A stretch of DNA of 64,000 nucleotides from Marinifilaceae bacterium (GCA_016936255.1 JAFGYE010000107.1:62001-126000); one strand, 5' to 3'; shown: positions 25,010-34,110, counted from the stretch's first letter. Notes: generated from the sequence alone by a model not told the origin. Numbers and translations are program-made.

Positions 25010-26446
25010 GTGTCACCAGTTTCTATTCTACTTGTTGTTGTTGGGTATTTTTCCCTTCTGCTGATTATATCATATTTCACAGGCCGCAGGGCCGATAATA
25101 AAGCTTTCTTTGTTGGTAACAAACAATCGCCATGGTATGTGGTGGCATTCGGTATGGTGGGTGCTTCGCTTTCCGGAGTTACTTTCATTTCGGTTCCGGG
25201 TTGGGTAAAGTCCATCGATTTTACCTACATGCAGATGGTGTTTGGTTACATGCTTGGCTATATTGTTGTGGCAAATATTCTGTTGCCGCTTTATTACAAG
25301 TTAAATCTCACCTCAATTTATTCCTATTTGGACGGTCGCTTTGGTAAAAATTCCTACAAAACCGGAGCCTCTTTCTTTTTACTATCCAGAACCATTGGAG
25401 CTTCGTTTCGATTGTTTTTAATGGCAAATGTGTTGCAGATTACGGTTTTTGATGCCTGGAATGTGCCGTTTTTCGTAACTGTTTTAATTACCATATTGCT
25501 GATTTGGCTGTACACCTTTAAAGGCGGAATAAAAACCATTGTTTGGACCGATACACTTCAAACTCTCTTTATGCTTTTGGCGGTTGGCATTAGTATTTAC
25601 CTGATAATGGATAGGCTGAATATGGATATTGCCGGTTTAGCCAATACCATCAGCGAAAGCGATTATTCAAGAGTGTTTGAATTTGGAGATTGGCAAAGCA
25701 AGCAGAATTTTTTCAAGCAATTTTTTACCGGAGCTTTTATCACCATTGTCATGACTGGTTTGGATCAGGACATGATGCAGAAAAACCTGAGCTGTAAAAA
25801 TCTGGGCGAAGCCAAAAAGAACATGTATTGGTATGGCTTTGCTTTTATTCCGGCAAACTTATTGTTTCTGATTTTGGGTGCTTTGCTGCTGATTTTTGCT
25901 CAGCACGAAGGCATTGCAATTCCCGAAAGAGGAGATGATCTGTTTCCGCTTTTGGCCACACAGTATTTAGGACCAGTGGTTAGCCTGTTCTTTTTAATTG
26001 GACTGATGGCCGCGGCATATTCGAGCGCCGATTCGGCATTAACATCACTAACCACATCTTTTACGGTTGATATTTTAGGTGCCGATGAAAACGATGAGGC
26101 ACATACCAGAAAATTAAGATTCCGGTCGCACCTTTTGTTTTCGCTGCTTTTACTTGTGGTGATATTGATATTTCGCGCCATTAACGACGATTCTGTAATC
26201 GCCGCCATTTTCACCATTGCGGGCTACACCTACGGTCCATTGTTGGGATTGTATGCTTTTGGCTTGTTTACCAAACTGAAAGTGAAAGATAATTTGGTAC
26301 CTGTTGTTGCCATTTTATCACCGATCATCTGTTACATCCTAAAAGACAATTCGGTGGATTGGTTTGGAATTGCCATCGGGTTTGAGTTGCTGATGATTAA
26401 CGGGGCACTAACCTTTTTAGGATTGTGGTTGATTCGCAGGAAATAA
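25010..26446 (+). CDS. Sodium:solute symporter family transporter
   Basis: 478 residues from GTG 25010; the frame is open back to TTG 24926, but the family usually begins with the segment SPVSILLVVVGYFSLLLIISY seen here. About 13 membrane helices are predicted. SSS-family features are the FFVGNKQSPWYVVAFGMVGASLSGVTFISVPG stretch (helix 2, substrate/Na+ site) and MAAAYSSADSALTSLTTSFT (helix 8, Na2 site, Ser/Thr-rich). The substrate is not predictable. It uses the sodium gradient that Na+-NQR would generate. Convergent with the DUF-type gene at 26642. Confidence 0.9.
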   Translation: MSPVSILLVVVGYFSLLLIISYFTGRRADNKAFFVGNKQSPWYVVAFGMVGASLSGVTFISVPGWVKSIDFTYMQMVFGYMLGYIVVANILLPLYYKLNLTSIYSYLDGRFGKNSYKTGASFFLLSRTIGASFRLFLMANVLQITVFDAWNVPFFVTVLITILLIWLYTFKGGIKTIVWTDTLQTLFMLLAVGISIYLIMDRLNMDIAGLANTISESDYSRVFEFGDWQSKQNFFKQFFTGAFITIVMTGLDQDMMQKNLSCKNLGEAKKNMYWYGFAFIPANLLFLILGALLLIFAQHEGIAIPERGDDLFPLLATQYLGPVVSLFFLIGLMAAAYSSADSALTSLTTSFTVDILGADENDEAHTRKLRFRSHLLFSLLLLVVILIFRAINDDSVIAAIFTIAGYTYGPLLGLYAFGLFTKLKVKDNLVPVVAILSPIICYILKDNSVDWFGIAIGFELLMINGALTFLGLWLIRRK

Positions 26447-26458
26447 TTTATTTGTTCT

Positions 26459-26575
26459 GATACCTCATCCTATCCTTCTCCTGAAGGAGAAGAGAAAACA
26501 GCTTCAATTTTTTTTGTTTTATGGATTTGTAAAACTCCCTTGCTTTTATGAGAGGGCTGGGGAGAGGTATTCTCT
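26459..26575. repeat. Dispersed intergenic repeat, copy 1
   Basis: It starts TGATACCTCATCCTATCC and contains the perfect hairpin CTTCTCCT-GA-AGGAGAAG (26475-26492), then AAAACAGCTTC, and ends with a second diverged part (AACTCCCTTGC to GGGGAGAGGT). The first 45 bases match copy 2 at 29204 almost exactly. It lies between converging genes. Confidence 0.75.
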
Positions 26576-26584
26576 AATAGCCAT

Positions 26585-26613
26585 AAAAAAAGGAACAGAT
26601 TAAACCGTTCCTT
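26585..26613 (-). terminator. Intrinsic terminator of the DUF-type gene
   Basis: On the minus strand AAGGAAC (26613-26607) pairs with GTTCCTT (26596-26590), followed by a run of T. It lies 29 bases past the stop of the gene at 26642. Confidence 0.65.
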
Positions 26614-26641
26614 CTTTCCTTTTAGTCCAAATAATAGTTCG

Positions 26642-27385
26642 TTATTCTGTAATGTTCAGCTCAGGTTCGGTGGCGGTATTTCGGGTTTTGCGTGCGCGGG
26701 CCTTAGTATTAATACTTTCGATGTGCTGGGCAATTACACTGTTAATTGCAGCGTACTTTTCAGGAAGAGCAACCGCCATGCTATCCAGATAAGCAGTTAG
26801 CTGATCGTTAATAATTTTACGGATCACATTTTTTTGAGTTGATGCAGGAGTCACCTTTTCTAAACCGGCAGCAGATTGCTGGAATTCCAGGAAAGTACTT
26901 CTAAAATCTTCGGATGCAGCCGCAAAGGCGTCAAATCGGAGAGGAACACCAGCCAGCAGATCCAAAGATGGTCGGACATCAGGATGATTGATATTCTCGA
27001 TTAATGATTTTGTTAAGGCCATCTGACTTTCGTAGCTCAGGCGGTGCAGATTCAGATTGTTAGCATCGAAAATACTCCAAATACGCTGTGCCTTTTCGGC
27101 GATGTCTTTTTCGGGAGCATGCAAGTTTGCCCAAATAAACAGCTTGGTGCAGATAAACAATTGGTCTGCAATCTCATCTTTTTCATGAAGGATTTTTGGC
27201 TGCGCACCACTCTTCGAGAAACGAATCGATTTCGTGAAAATCTCATTTTCACTGCCCAAATTTGTAAGAATGGCACTTAAAGCCATATCTGCGCTCCAAT
27301 CGCCTTCCGAAAAGGCAATTAAAAGATTGGTTGCAACCGTACTAATTTCGGACGTGTTGCAGTAATGAAAAATTTTTTGATTCAT
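26642..27385 (-). CDS. Uncharacterised Bacteroidota protein (possibly DUF6261 family)
   Basis: 247 residues, mostly alpha-helical with no signal peptide or membrane helix. Recognisable segments include an N-terminal SEISTVATNLL, an Ala-rich middle, SQMALTKSLIENI, and a basic tail KARARKTRNTATEPELNITE. It resembles proteins annotated as DUF6261 in Bacteroidales, which are often multi-copy and of unknown function; this naming is from memory. It is monocistronic with its own terminator, next to a gene-free stretch rich in short repeated words. Confidence 0.7.
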   Translation of the reverse strand: MNQKIFHYCNTSEISTVATNLLIAFSEGDWSADMALSAILTNLGSENEIFTKSIRFSKSGAQPKILHEKDEIADQLFICTKLFIWANLHAPEKDIAEKAQRIWSIFDANNLNLHRLSYESQMALTKSLIENINHPDVRPSLDLLAGVPLRFDAFAAASEDFRSTFLEFQQSAAGLEKVTPASTQKNVIRKIINDQLTAYLDSMAVALPEKYAAINSVIAQHIESINTKARARKTRNTATEPELNITE

Positions 27386-28355
27386 AATTGTTTGTGTTTT
27401 AATTTGATTTTGGACTAAACGAAGGTTTAATTTAGAAAAAAATAAATAAACAATAAGTAGTATTGGTTAACTATTTGATGTTAAATGTGAGATTTGAAAG
27501 TTGGCAGGTTTGACAGCTTGTTTATTTTACATGAATCTTTATCTTGTATGATTTTTGTTGTTTTTTAATGTAAAACAAAGATGTCTGCAGTTTATTTGCA
27601 GTCAACATCCCCTTCGATTAGGCTGTTTGCATTGTTCCTGTTCCGAGAGGACTGTTTGCAGCCCATTGTTTCTTCCTGCTAAGGCAAAAAAGCACTTCAA
27701 CGAACCTGCATGGGCTGTTTTAGCAGTAAAAAGTGCGTTCGGCAAGGCTGTTCACCCATCTTTTGTGTTGAGAAAGTGATTCTATACGCGAAAAACAGCA
27801 GTTTGCCTCTCATTTTTGCCTTTGCAGATGAGGTTTTTACCCATTCTGCCTCTCAAATCTGTTTTACACATGCGAAAAACAGCTTGTTGCCCCTCAAATT
27901 TAACACTGCAATGTTGTTGAAGGCCAATTTTGCCTTCAATTTGCTGCCAACAGCCTTGTCGAACGCCTTTTTTACACCTGAGTTTTGCAGTGCAGAGGTA
28001 TTTAGTGGTAAAAGAGAACGTCTATTTTGAATTCGGACGAGGAAGTGAGAATTTAAGCTATTACAAATAGAGTACGATTGTGCATTATTGGATTTTGTTT
28101 GCAAAGAGGTTTGTGGTGGAGAATGTGTGTGGATAATTTTTGTGTGCTTTGATTATTAAGGGGTGGGTGGAGTGAATATAATTTGGTAAGTTTGGAATCT
28201 GTTGCAATTTCTAACTGTATATTTGGATAGTTCAATGTTAATCTCAAATAATAAGAAATGCAAGGCTATGAATTTTACAGAAAATGAGGATTTACACGCT
28301 CTAGCAGATATATAATCTGAGGCTTCTAAATTAAAATCTCTTTAAGAAATAGATC
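27386..28355. other. Gene-free 0.97-kb region with degenerate repeated words
   Basis: No credible gene on either strand: several overlapping ORFs of 60-106 codons exist in both orientations but have biased, low-complexity translations. From about 27580 to 28030 short words recur: GCGAAAAACAGC at 27788 and 27872, and GCCTCTCA or GCCCCTCA at about 27804, 27848 and 27890 (43-44 base spacing). CTGTTTGCA also recurs between 27610 and 27665. GC content is visibly higher than in the flanks. It could be a decayed repetitive element; no transposase or terminal inverted repeats were found. Confidence 0.5.
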
Positions 28356-28925
28356 ATGAAACTAAATCAATACCTTATTCTTATTTCACTTCTGTTTTTA
28401 TTTGCATCATGTTCCAAAGAAGATTCCGAAGGTGTTTACGAAGAAATCGACTTATTCGAATTGGATGATTTTGTATTGAAGCAACGTAGTGATTTTGAGA
28501 AACACTTTGAGAACTTCTATGTGCAAGAATATAGTATGCTTCCTTATTATGGTTTAGATACAGAAAATGGTGTTTACGAGATTACTACTGCGGGTGTGGA
28601 TCCGGGATCTTTGGGTGAATTAATCTTTTGGGTATATGCCAGGTATATGGAAACTGAAACTACTGCTCAAGGTATTGAGCGTTTGCAAAGAATAGCCAAT
28701 TTACATTTTACTTCTTTACCCGATGAAACTTATATCAATTTAGAACCTTACAGTTTTGAGAGAGGAGAATTGATTCAAGTAGATGATTTGAATAAGTTTT
28801 ACAATCAGGCAATAGCGGATAAAATAGAAAGTATAGAGCAAATTTGGAGGAAAGAAGGCTTTAGTTATCTTCTTACACTAAGAGACGGCAAGGTTGAAAT
28901 CACCATTGGTGTAATACCAGAATAA
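28356..28925 (+). CDS. Hypothetical lipoprotein
   Basis: 189 residues. The signal peptide ends LFLFASC, a good lipobox with lipidated C19, followed by an acidic spacer SKEDSEGVYEE, so the protein is probably an outer membrane lipoprotein. The mature part has no motif I recognise; it is acidic and contains LGELIFWVYARYMETET and IEQIWRKEGFSYLLTLRDG. It is isolated between the repeat-rich region and the REP-like island, with no operon partner. A second lipoprotein gene (FKBP) lies 0.5 kb downstream. Confidence 0.7.
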   Translation: MKLNQYLILISLLFLFASCSKEDSEGVYEEIDLFELDDFVLKQRSDFEKHFENFYVQEYSMLPYYGLDTENGVYEITTAGVDPGSLGELIFWVYARYMETETTAQGIERLQRIANLHFTSLPDETYINLEPYSFERGELIQVDDLNKFYNQAIADKIESIEQIWRKEGFSYLLTLRDGKVEITIGVIPE

Positions 28926-28991
28926 ATAATCACCTCCCGAAAATTTGTGACCTGTGGGTAATATAAAAATGCAGATAAAGAGCGTTGTTAG

Positions 28992-29053
28992 TGCGCGATT
29001 GTATCGCGTTCCTTACTATTGTAAAGTTAGTGCCACACGATACAATCGTGCGG
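28992..29053. repeat. REP-like inverted repeat
   Basis: GCGCGATTGTATCGCGT (28993-29009) and its imperfect inverted partner ACACGATACAATCGTGCGG (29035-29053) can form a long hairpin; each arm is itself near-palindromic (CGAT..ATCG). Elements of this type are spread by RAYT transposases in other genomes; none is encoded in the window. Confidence 0.65.
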
Positions 29054-29066
29054 TAGAGGTGTAGCT

Positions 29067-29133
29067 GTCATGTTGAACTTGTCGAAACATCTTATTTTAA
29101 TGAAAGGATTCTTCGGCTACGCTCAGAATGACG
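29067..29133. repeat. Dispersed repeat of the GTCAT...ATGAC type
   Basis: It begins GTCATGTTGAACTTGTCGA and ends GGCTACGCTCAGAATGAC. The GTCAT/ATGAC ends are inverted. This sequence style recurs in intergenic DNA of many bacteria (recollection). It directly follows the REP-like hairpin. Confidence 0.55.
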
Positions 29134-29203
29134 ATGGTTCGGTCTTCTTTTCTTTGTCCCCTGCTTCAGCCGGGGCATTAAAAATACATCTCTTCGATAG
29201 CCT

Positions 29204-29297
29204 TGATACCTCATCCTATCCTTCTCCTAGAGGAGAAGGGAAAACAGCTTCGGTTTTTAAACTCCCTCTCCTTCAGGAGAGGGTTGGAGAGAAGTTC
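29204..29297. repeat. Dispersed intergenic repeat, copy 2
   Basis: It shares TGATACCTCATCCTATCC, the hairpin CTTCTCCT-AG-AGGAGAAG and AAAACAGCTTC with copy 1 at 26459. The hairpin loop differs (AG versus GA) while both arms are conserved. A second hairpin-like part, CCCTCTCCTTCAGGAGAGGG, follows. Confidence 0.75.
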
Positions 29298-29462
29298 TAG
29301 AATATCACAATCCTGAACATTCCCAGTTTTTACTATATTTGTTTTTTCAATAAAAAACAGATAGATATGAAACGTCCATGCCAAGGTGTTTTTTACATTG
29401 AGGGATAATTATTCCAGCATGGTAAGTTCCATATGGCAAATCAAAAACAAATTATAAATCAT

Positions 29463-30296
29463 ATGAAGTATAGCTTATTAGCCCTGTGTTTTGCCTTTTT
29501 GGTTTCATGTTCGGGTTCCGATGATGAAAAAGATTACAGGGCAGAGAATGAAGAAGAGATTGCAGCTTATGTGCTCGCAAACAATTTAACTGCAGAAAAA
29601 ACTGCATCGGGTCTGTATTACGTAATTGAGGAGGAGGGAACAGGAGCACAGCTTACAAGTAGTTCTAACGTAACTGTTACCTACAAAGGTTATTATACCA
29701 ACGGTACGGTTTTCGATGATAGTAAAGGGAATTTAGTTTCCTTCAATTTACAAGGTGTTATTCCTGGTTGGACCGAAGGACTTACCCATTTTAAAGAAGG
29801 TGGCAAAGGAATGTTATTAATACCTGCCCATTTAGGATATGGCAGTAAAGATTACAATGGTATTCCCGGAGGTTCTGTACTGATTTTTGAAATCGAGGTA
29901 TATACTCCTGAAATGATTGCTGCAAAGAATGATGAAGATATACTCGCTTATTTGGAGGCAAACAGCATAAGTGCAACCAAAAGCGATTCAGGTTTGTATT
30001 ATACAATTGAAGAGGAAGGAGCAGGAGCACAGCCAACAGGTACGTCGAATGTAACTGTGGCCTACAAAGGCTATTTTTTGAGTGGATCTGTTTTCGATGA
30101 AAGTAGTTCAGCAGGAGTTTCTTTTGGATTGGATGAGGTAATTAAAGGCTGGAAAGAAGGTATTACCTATTTTAAAGAAGGAGGTAAGGGAAAGTTGTTT
30201 GTTCCTGCAGCCTTGGCTTATGGTAGTTATAACTATTCCAGTATTCCGGGAGGATCAGTTCTTATTTTCGATATCCATTTGATCTCTGTAAACTAA
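29463..30296 (+). CDS. Lipoprotein with two tandem FKBP-type peptidyl-prolyl isomerase domains
   Basis: 277 residues from ATG 29463; an upstream ATG at 29433 is in frame but would precede the signal peptide. The lipobox is FAFLVSC. Two FKBP domains follow, about 50-150 and 170-277. Each has SGLYY-I-EEEG-GAQ, the VTV-YKGY strand, VFD, the VI-GW-EG helix, a hydrophobic AYG/GYG loop and SI/GIPGGSVLIFEI. They are clearly an internal duplication. The enzyme would accelerate prolyl isomerisation of envelope proteins at the periplasmic face. It ends 27 bases before the cupin gene, so the pair may be an operon. Confidence 0.92.
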   Translation: MKYSLLALCFAFLVSCSGSDDEKDYRAENEEEIAAYVLANNLTAEKTASGLYYVIEEEGTGAQLTSSSNVTVTYKGYYTNGTVFDDSKGNLVSFNLQGVIPGWTEGLTHFKEGGKGMLLIPAHLGYGSKDYNGIPGGSVLIFEIEVYTPEMIAAKNDEDILAYLEANSISATKSDSGLYYTIEEEGAGAQPTGTSNVTVAYKGYFLSGSVFDESSSAGVSFGLDEVIKGWKEGITYFKEGGKGKLFVPAALAYGSYNYSSIPGGSVLIFDIHLISVN

Positions 30297-30322
30297 ACGG
30301 GAACCAAACTCCATTCGATTCT

Positions 30323-30769
30323 ATGAAGATAAAGGATGCCAATCAGGTAATTGATATTGTATCGAAGTACATCGATCTTTCGGTGATTCCATTTGGTCAG
30401 AACAAACGTTCTGTAGTACGCGTGGATACCCGTCAGCCAATGTATGGCGGCAATGGCATTGTTTACCTCTTGCAGATGTTTGATTCGGATGAGTTGATCA
30501 ATAACAGGATTGGTTGCTTCATGGTCTTTTTAAACAAGTACGATCAGGCCGGATTTCACAATCACGGTCCAAGAGGCGAAGAAGAGGTTTATGTAGTAAT
30601 GCATGGCGAAGGAGAATATTCCGATAAGGCAGGCGAAGATGGCAAAGTGAGAACCCATAAAATCACGAAAGGAAGCATCACTGCAGTAAGCAATGAGGGA
30701 TTTCATTCGGTGCAAAACACTACTGACGAGCCACTCATCATTTTTGTGATTACTACGAATAAAGCATAA
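30323..30769 (+). CDS. Cupin domain protein
   Basis: 148 residues in a single cupin domain. Metal-binding motif 1 is HNHGPRGEEEVYVVMHGEGEY (two His, one Glu), and motif 2 is the GFHSVQNTTDEPL segment (one His). VYLLQMFDSDEL and ITKGSITAVSNEG fill the barrel. The metal site looks intact, so it could be an enzyme or a ligand-binding protein, but no substrate can be inferred. It follows the FKBP gene closely and is ended by a terminator at 30794. Confidence 0.8.
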   Translation: MKIKDANQVIDIVSKYIDLSVIPFGQNKRSVVRVDTRQPMYGGNGIVYLLQMFDSDELINNRIGCFMVFLNKYDQAGFHNHGPRGEEEVYVVMHGEGEYSDKAGEDGKVRTHKITKGSITAVSNEGFHSVQNTTDEPLIIFVITTNKA

Positions 30770-30793
30770 AGTAAGGCTTGATAAAATAGTAGA

Positions 30794-30823
30794 AGAGGAA
30801 TCCGAAAGGGTTTCTCTTTTTTG
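30794..30823 (+). terminator. Intrinsic terminator after the cupin gene
   Basis: AGAGGAATCC (30794-30803), GAAA loop, GGGTTTCTCT (30808-30817) with two G-U pairs, then a run of T. Confidence 0.85.
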
Positions 30824-30838
30824 TTGTTGATTTTAGTT

Positions 30839-30874
30839 CTCCCTTTCCTGAAGGAGAAGGGAAATCGGCTCTGT
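30839..30874. repeat. Partial copy of the dispersed intergenic repeat, copy 3
   Basis: CTCCCTTTCCTGAAGGAGAA followed by GGGAAATCGGCTCTG matches the hairpin core of copies 1 and 2 but lacks the TGATACCTC lead. It lies between converging genes. Confidence 0.5.
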
Positions 30875-30983
30875 TTTTTTAGTTTCAGGGATTAAAAAGA
30901 GAATTCATTTAGTGCTGCTAAAGAGTTAATCCGGCATCAAATTTTACAGGTCTGTATTCTTCCGGGTTTGTTTCTGCATGCGC

Positions 30984-31017
30984 ACAAAAAAAGAGCCTCA
31001 CCTAAGCGAAGCTCTTT
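30984..31017 (-). terminator. Intrinsic terminator of the CcsBA gene
   Basis: On the minus strand AAAGAGC/GCTCTTT (31017-31011 with 30996-30990) with a 14-base loop and a T-run, 22 bases past the stop. Confidence 0.7.
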
Positions 31018-31038
31018 AAACTTTGAAATATATTTATT

Positions 31039-34000
31039 TTATGCCTCCACCTCTTCTGGCTCGGTATTGTATTTTTTGTAATTGAAGTAAGCAGTTAAAC
31101 TTAGAATCAGAACAATTGCAACGGTGTAGTACACCCAGGTTGGCACCGGAACAGGATCGCCTTTAGCGTACGAATGCATACCTGCCAAATAGTAGTTCAC
31201 ACCAAAATAAGTCATTAAGATTGAGCTGTAGCCCCAAACCGAAGCAATATTAAAGGAGTAAACCGATTTTAAGCCGGGAATAAAACGCATGTGCAGTATA
31301 AAGCTATATACCAAAATGCTTACCAGTGCCCATGTTTCTTTAGGATCCCAACCCCAGTATCGTCCCCACGATTCGTTGGCCCAAATACCACCCAGAAAAG
31401 TTCCGATAGTTAGAAAATACAAACCGATGGTCATGGTCATTTCGCTGATACGGGTAAGATCCGTAACAGTGCTCTTAATTCTAGGGATGTTATTCTTGTT
31501 TTGCAAATTGAATAGGAAGAGGTTAATCATTCCTAAAATTGCAGCCAGAGCAAGAAATCCGTAGCTGGCAGTAATAATGGCCACGTGAATGGTTAGCCAG
31601 TACGATTTAAGCACAGGAACCAAATTGGTAACCTCTGGGCTCATCCAGCTTAAATGAGCTACAAAAAGAGTTAATCCCGCAAGAATTGATGTTGCAGCCA
31701 ATGCAAAATCCGATTTTTTTACAAATATGAATCCTGAAAGCAAACAAGCCCATGCCACATAAGTCATCGATTCAAAACCATTACTCCATGGGGCATGACC
31801 TGAAATATACCATCTGGCAGCCAATCCGGTTGTATGCAGAATAAAGCCAATTCCTAATATCAGCATGGCTGCGCGCATGATCCACTTTACCTGGAATTTC
31901 GGGTTGATAATCTGGATCACCAGAAACACGATTAAAAAGAAACCAATTAGTAAATAGTAGGGAAATAATCTTTTAAAGATGTTTGTATTGTTGTAAAGAA
32001 TCTCAATTTTTTGTTTGATTGGAGATGGAATCACATTTTGTCCAAATCGGTTTTGGTAGGTTTTTATGCCTGCAATATAGTTGTCTGCATTTACAAAATC
32101 GCCATTGTTTAAGGCTTGTCCTAACAAGAGAATAGACTTTTTTACAAACAAAGAATCATCTCCGGTAAAAGCCAGTTCAGCAGTTGGGTTGTACCAGGCG
32201 TGCATGTCATCGTTCGGATCAGGGAATATTTTTAAGAATTCACCTGTAAACACCATATAGCTGATGTTAACTCTTTCGTCAACCGAGATAATTTCTTTAT
32301 CGTAACCTGTACGCTGCGATGGTTTTCTTGAATAGGCATCTTGTACTTTCTTCGATAATTTGTATTGACCTTGTTGGTCTAAAAAGTGTCTGAATGATCC
32401 ATATTTACCCGAAATGCCAAGTTCCTTAGCCAATTCGGAATTCCCAACCTTTATCATGGCAACGGTTTGCCACTGCTGAGGATTTACAATCATACTAAGA
32501 AAAATTTGATCGGCAGGATATCCCTGAAACTTATTCTTCTTAGTGATTTTGCGAATAACTTCGCTGGCCAGGGTGTTAATGGGTTCGAAACGACCGCCAT
32601 TATCTTGTACCAATAATGCTCCAAAATTCTGCGATTGCTTTAACGGAACAATTGGCAATATTTGATTTTGCGCCGAAGCCGGTAAAAGACTGCCTGCAAT
32701 CAAGAAAGCCATTACAGCAAGAACTTTCACACTTTTCGATTTTGCCCCCAATGCTTTAAAACGGGTAGCCGGACTAATCAGTGACCAGGCCATCCCCAGC
32801 ATCAGAATAAAATACCCAAGGTAGGTAATCCTCATTCCCCACTGGTCGTGATTTACCGAAAGAACAGTTCCCTTTTCATCTGTATCATAGGATGCCTGAA
32901 AGAATCTGAATCCATCGTGTTTAAGAATGTTATTCATGAAAATACGATGGTTTTGCTCGATGCCTTTTGTATTATCGTAAAGGGTTACTTCACTGGCAAA
33001 TGATGATGGACTGTTCGAGCCAGGATATCTATCTAAGATAAATTTGTTCAGTTTCAGGGAAAATGGAATTTCAATTGTTTTTGGACCATAAGCTACTGCA
33101 ACATCAATACCGTTTATCGTCAGATTACCAGGTACGCCTACATAATTATCAGATCCTTTTACAATCATTTCCTTTTGCTCATTTCCGCTTTTCACATCAA
33201 ATACAAGTACTGTTGGGGCATTTTTATCTTTGCCTTGTATGTATTTGTAAATTGCCGAAGGGAAAAAGTTTTTGATTACTATTTTGGTTCCGTTTAAGTC
33301 GTATAATTTTTTAGGAAATACTACGTGCCATTTATTAGCTTCCATTGAAATTGGATCTCCCCCCATCATACTTACTTCCGAAAATTCAGTGGGCGAAATT
33401 ATTCTTAAGCTATCCGAGTAATCGAAAACAATAGTATTTGCATTGGGATTACTTCCAAATGCTAAAAGATTGGCACCTATGTTTTTTTGTTCGTTGTAGG
33501 CAAGAGTAAAATTCTGCATTCCTGCCATACCAGCAGAACCAACCGCAACCATCTCAATAATCGGTGTCCCATTCAGGTCTTGTGCAATGGTCGATTGTGC
33601 ATTTGGAATCATTGTTTTAAGTGATATCTCAACATTTTTATTGTCGATATTCAAATCATCACTAAATTCCGTTGTTTTTACCGATGAAACAGTAATTTTT
33701 TCGCTTAGTTGACTGATTTTTCCATTCGCTTGTGCCTGGATATCAATGTAGGAGTTCATTGTAGTAATCTGATTGGTCGTTTGTCCTTCGCGAATGTGCA
33801 TATTGCCTTCGTAACCAATATATCGGGTAATCCCTGAACCTATAAAAATGATAATGAAGGCTGCATGAAACAGGAATATAGACCACTTCTCTTTTTTGTA
33901 GAGCTTGTATCTGAAAATATTTACAACCAAATTAATGGTTAGTAAAAGTAACATTAACTCAAACCACCAAGCATTATAAACCAACACTCGGGCAGCTGAA

Positions 34001-34110
34001 GTGCCAAAATCATTTTCTATAAAGGTTGCTGTTCCAATTGAGAAAGCAAATAAAATGATGAGCACTCCCATCATTTGCATAGAGAATAGGAAATTCAGAA
34101 ACTTATTCAT
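31039..34110 (-). CDS. ccsBA: Cytochrome c assembly protein CcsBA (ResB-ResC fusion)
   Basis: 1023 residues from ATG 34110; in-frame ATG 34152 and TTG 34200 are alternatives. The N-terminal half is ResB/CcsB-like: helices with FSIGTATFIENDFG and NIFRYKLYKKEKWSIFLFHAA, then a large periplasmic domain. A second periplasmic stretch (about 500-700) precedes the CcsA/ResC half. The haem-handling WWD motif is WGRYWGWDPKETWA near the C-terminus, with flanking conserved His residues. The protein exports haem and attaches it to CXXCH motifs of apocytochromes (system II). The fusion is the standard form in Bacteroidota. Monocistronic. Confidence 0.93.
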   Translation of the reverse strand: MNKFLNFLFSMQMMGVLIILFAFSIGTATFIENDFGTSAARVLVYNAWWFELMLLLLTINLVVNIFRYKLYKKEKWSIFLFHAAFIIIFIGSGITRYIGYEGNMHIREGQTTNQITTMNSYIDIQAQANGKISQLSEKITVSSVKTTEFSDDLNIDNKNVEISLKTMIPNAQSTIAQDLNGTPIIEMVAVGSAGMAGMQNFTLAYNEQKNIGANLLAFGSNPNANTIVFDYSDSLRIISPTEFSEVSMMGGDPISMEANKWHVVFPKKLYDLNGTKIVIKNFFPSAIYKYIQGKDKNAPTVLVFDVKSGNEQKEMIVKGSDNYVGVPGNLTINGIDVAVAYGPKTIEIPFSLKLNKFILDRYPGSNSPSSFASEVTLYDNTKGIEQNHRIFMNNILKHDGFRFFQASYDTDEKGTVLSVNHDQWGMRITYLGYFILMLGMAWSLISPATRFKALGAKSKSVKVLAVMAFLIAGSLLPASAQNQILPIVPLKQSQNFGALLVQDNGGRFEPINTLASEVIRKITKKNKFQGYPADQIFLSMIVNPQQWQTVAMIKVGNSELAKELGISGKYGSFRHFLDQQGQYKLSKKVQDAYSRKPSQRTGYDKEIISVDERVNISYMVFTGEFLKIFPDPNDDMHAWYNPTAELAFTGDDSLFVKKSILLLGQALNNGDFVNADNYIAGIKTYQNRFGQNVIPSPIKQKIEILYNNTNIFKRLFPYYLLIGFFLIVFLVIQIINPKFQVKWIMRAAMLILGIGFILHTTGLAARWYISGHAPWSNGFESMTYVAWACLLSGFIFVKKSDFALAATSILAGLTLFVAHLSWMSPEVTNLVPVLKSYWLTIHVAIITASYGFLALAAILGMINLFLFNLQNKNNIPRIKSTVTDLTRISEMTMTIGLYFLTIGTFLGGIWANESWGRYWGWDPKETWALVSILVYSFILHMRFIPGLKSVYSFNIASVWGYSSILMTYFGVNYYLAGMHSYAKGDPVPVPTWVYYTVAIVLILSLTAYFNYKKYNTEPEEVEA

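Noticed and set aside
27555-28104. Overlapping ORFs of 74-106 codons on both strands
   Set aside because: Low-complexity, Phe/Leu- or Lys-biased translations, no start context, and repeated DNA words explain the open frames.
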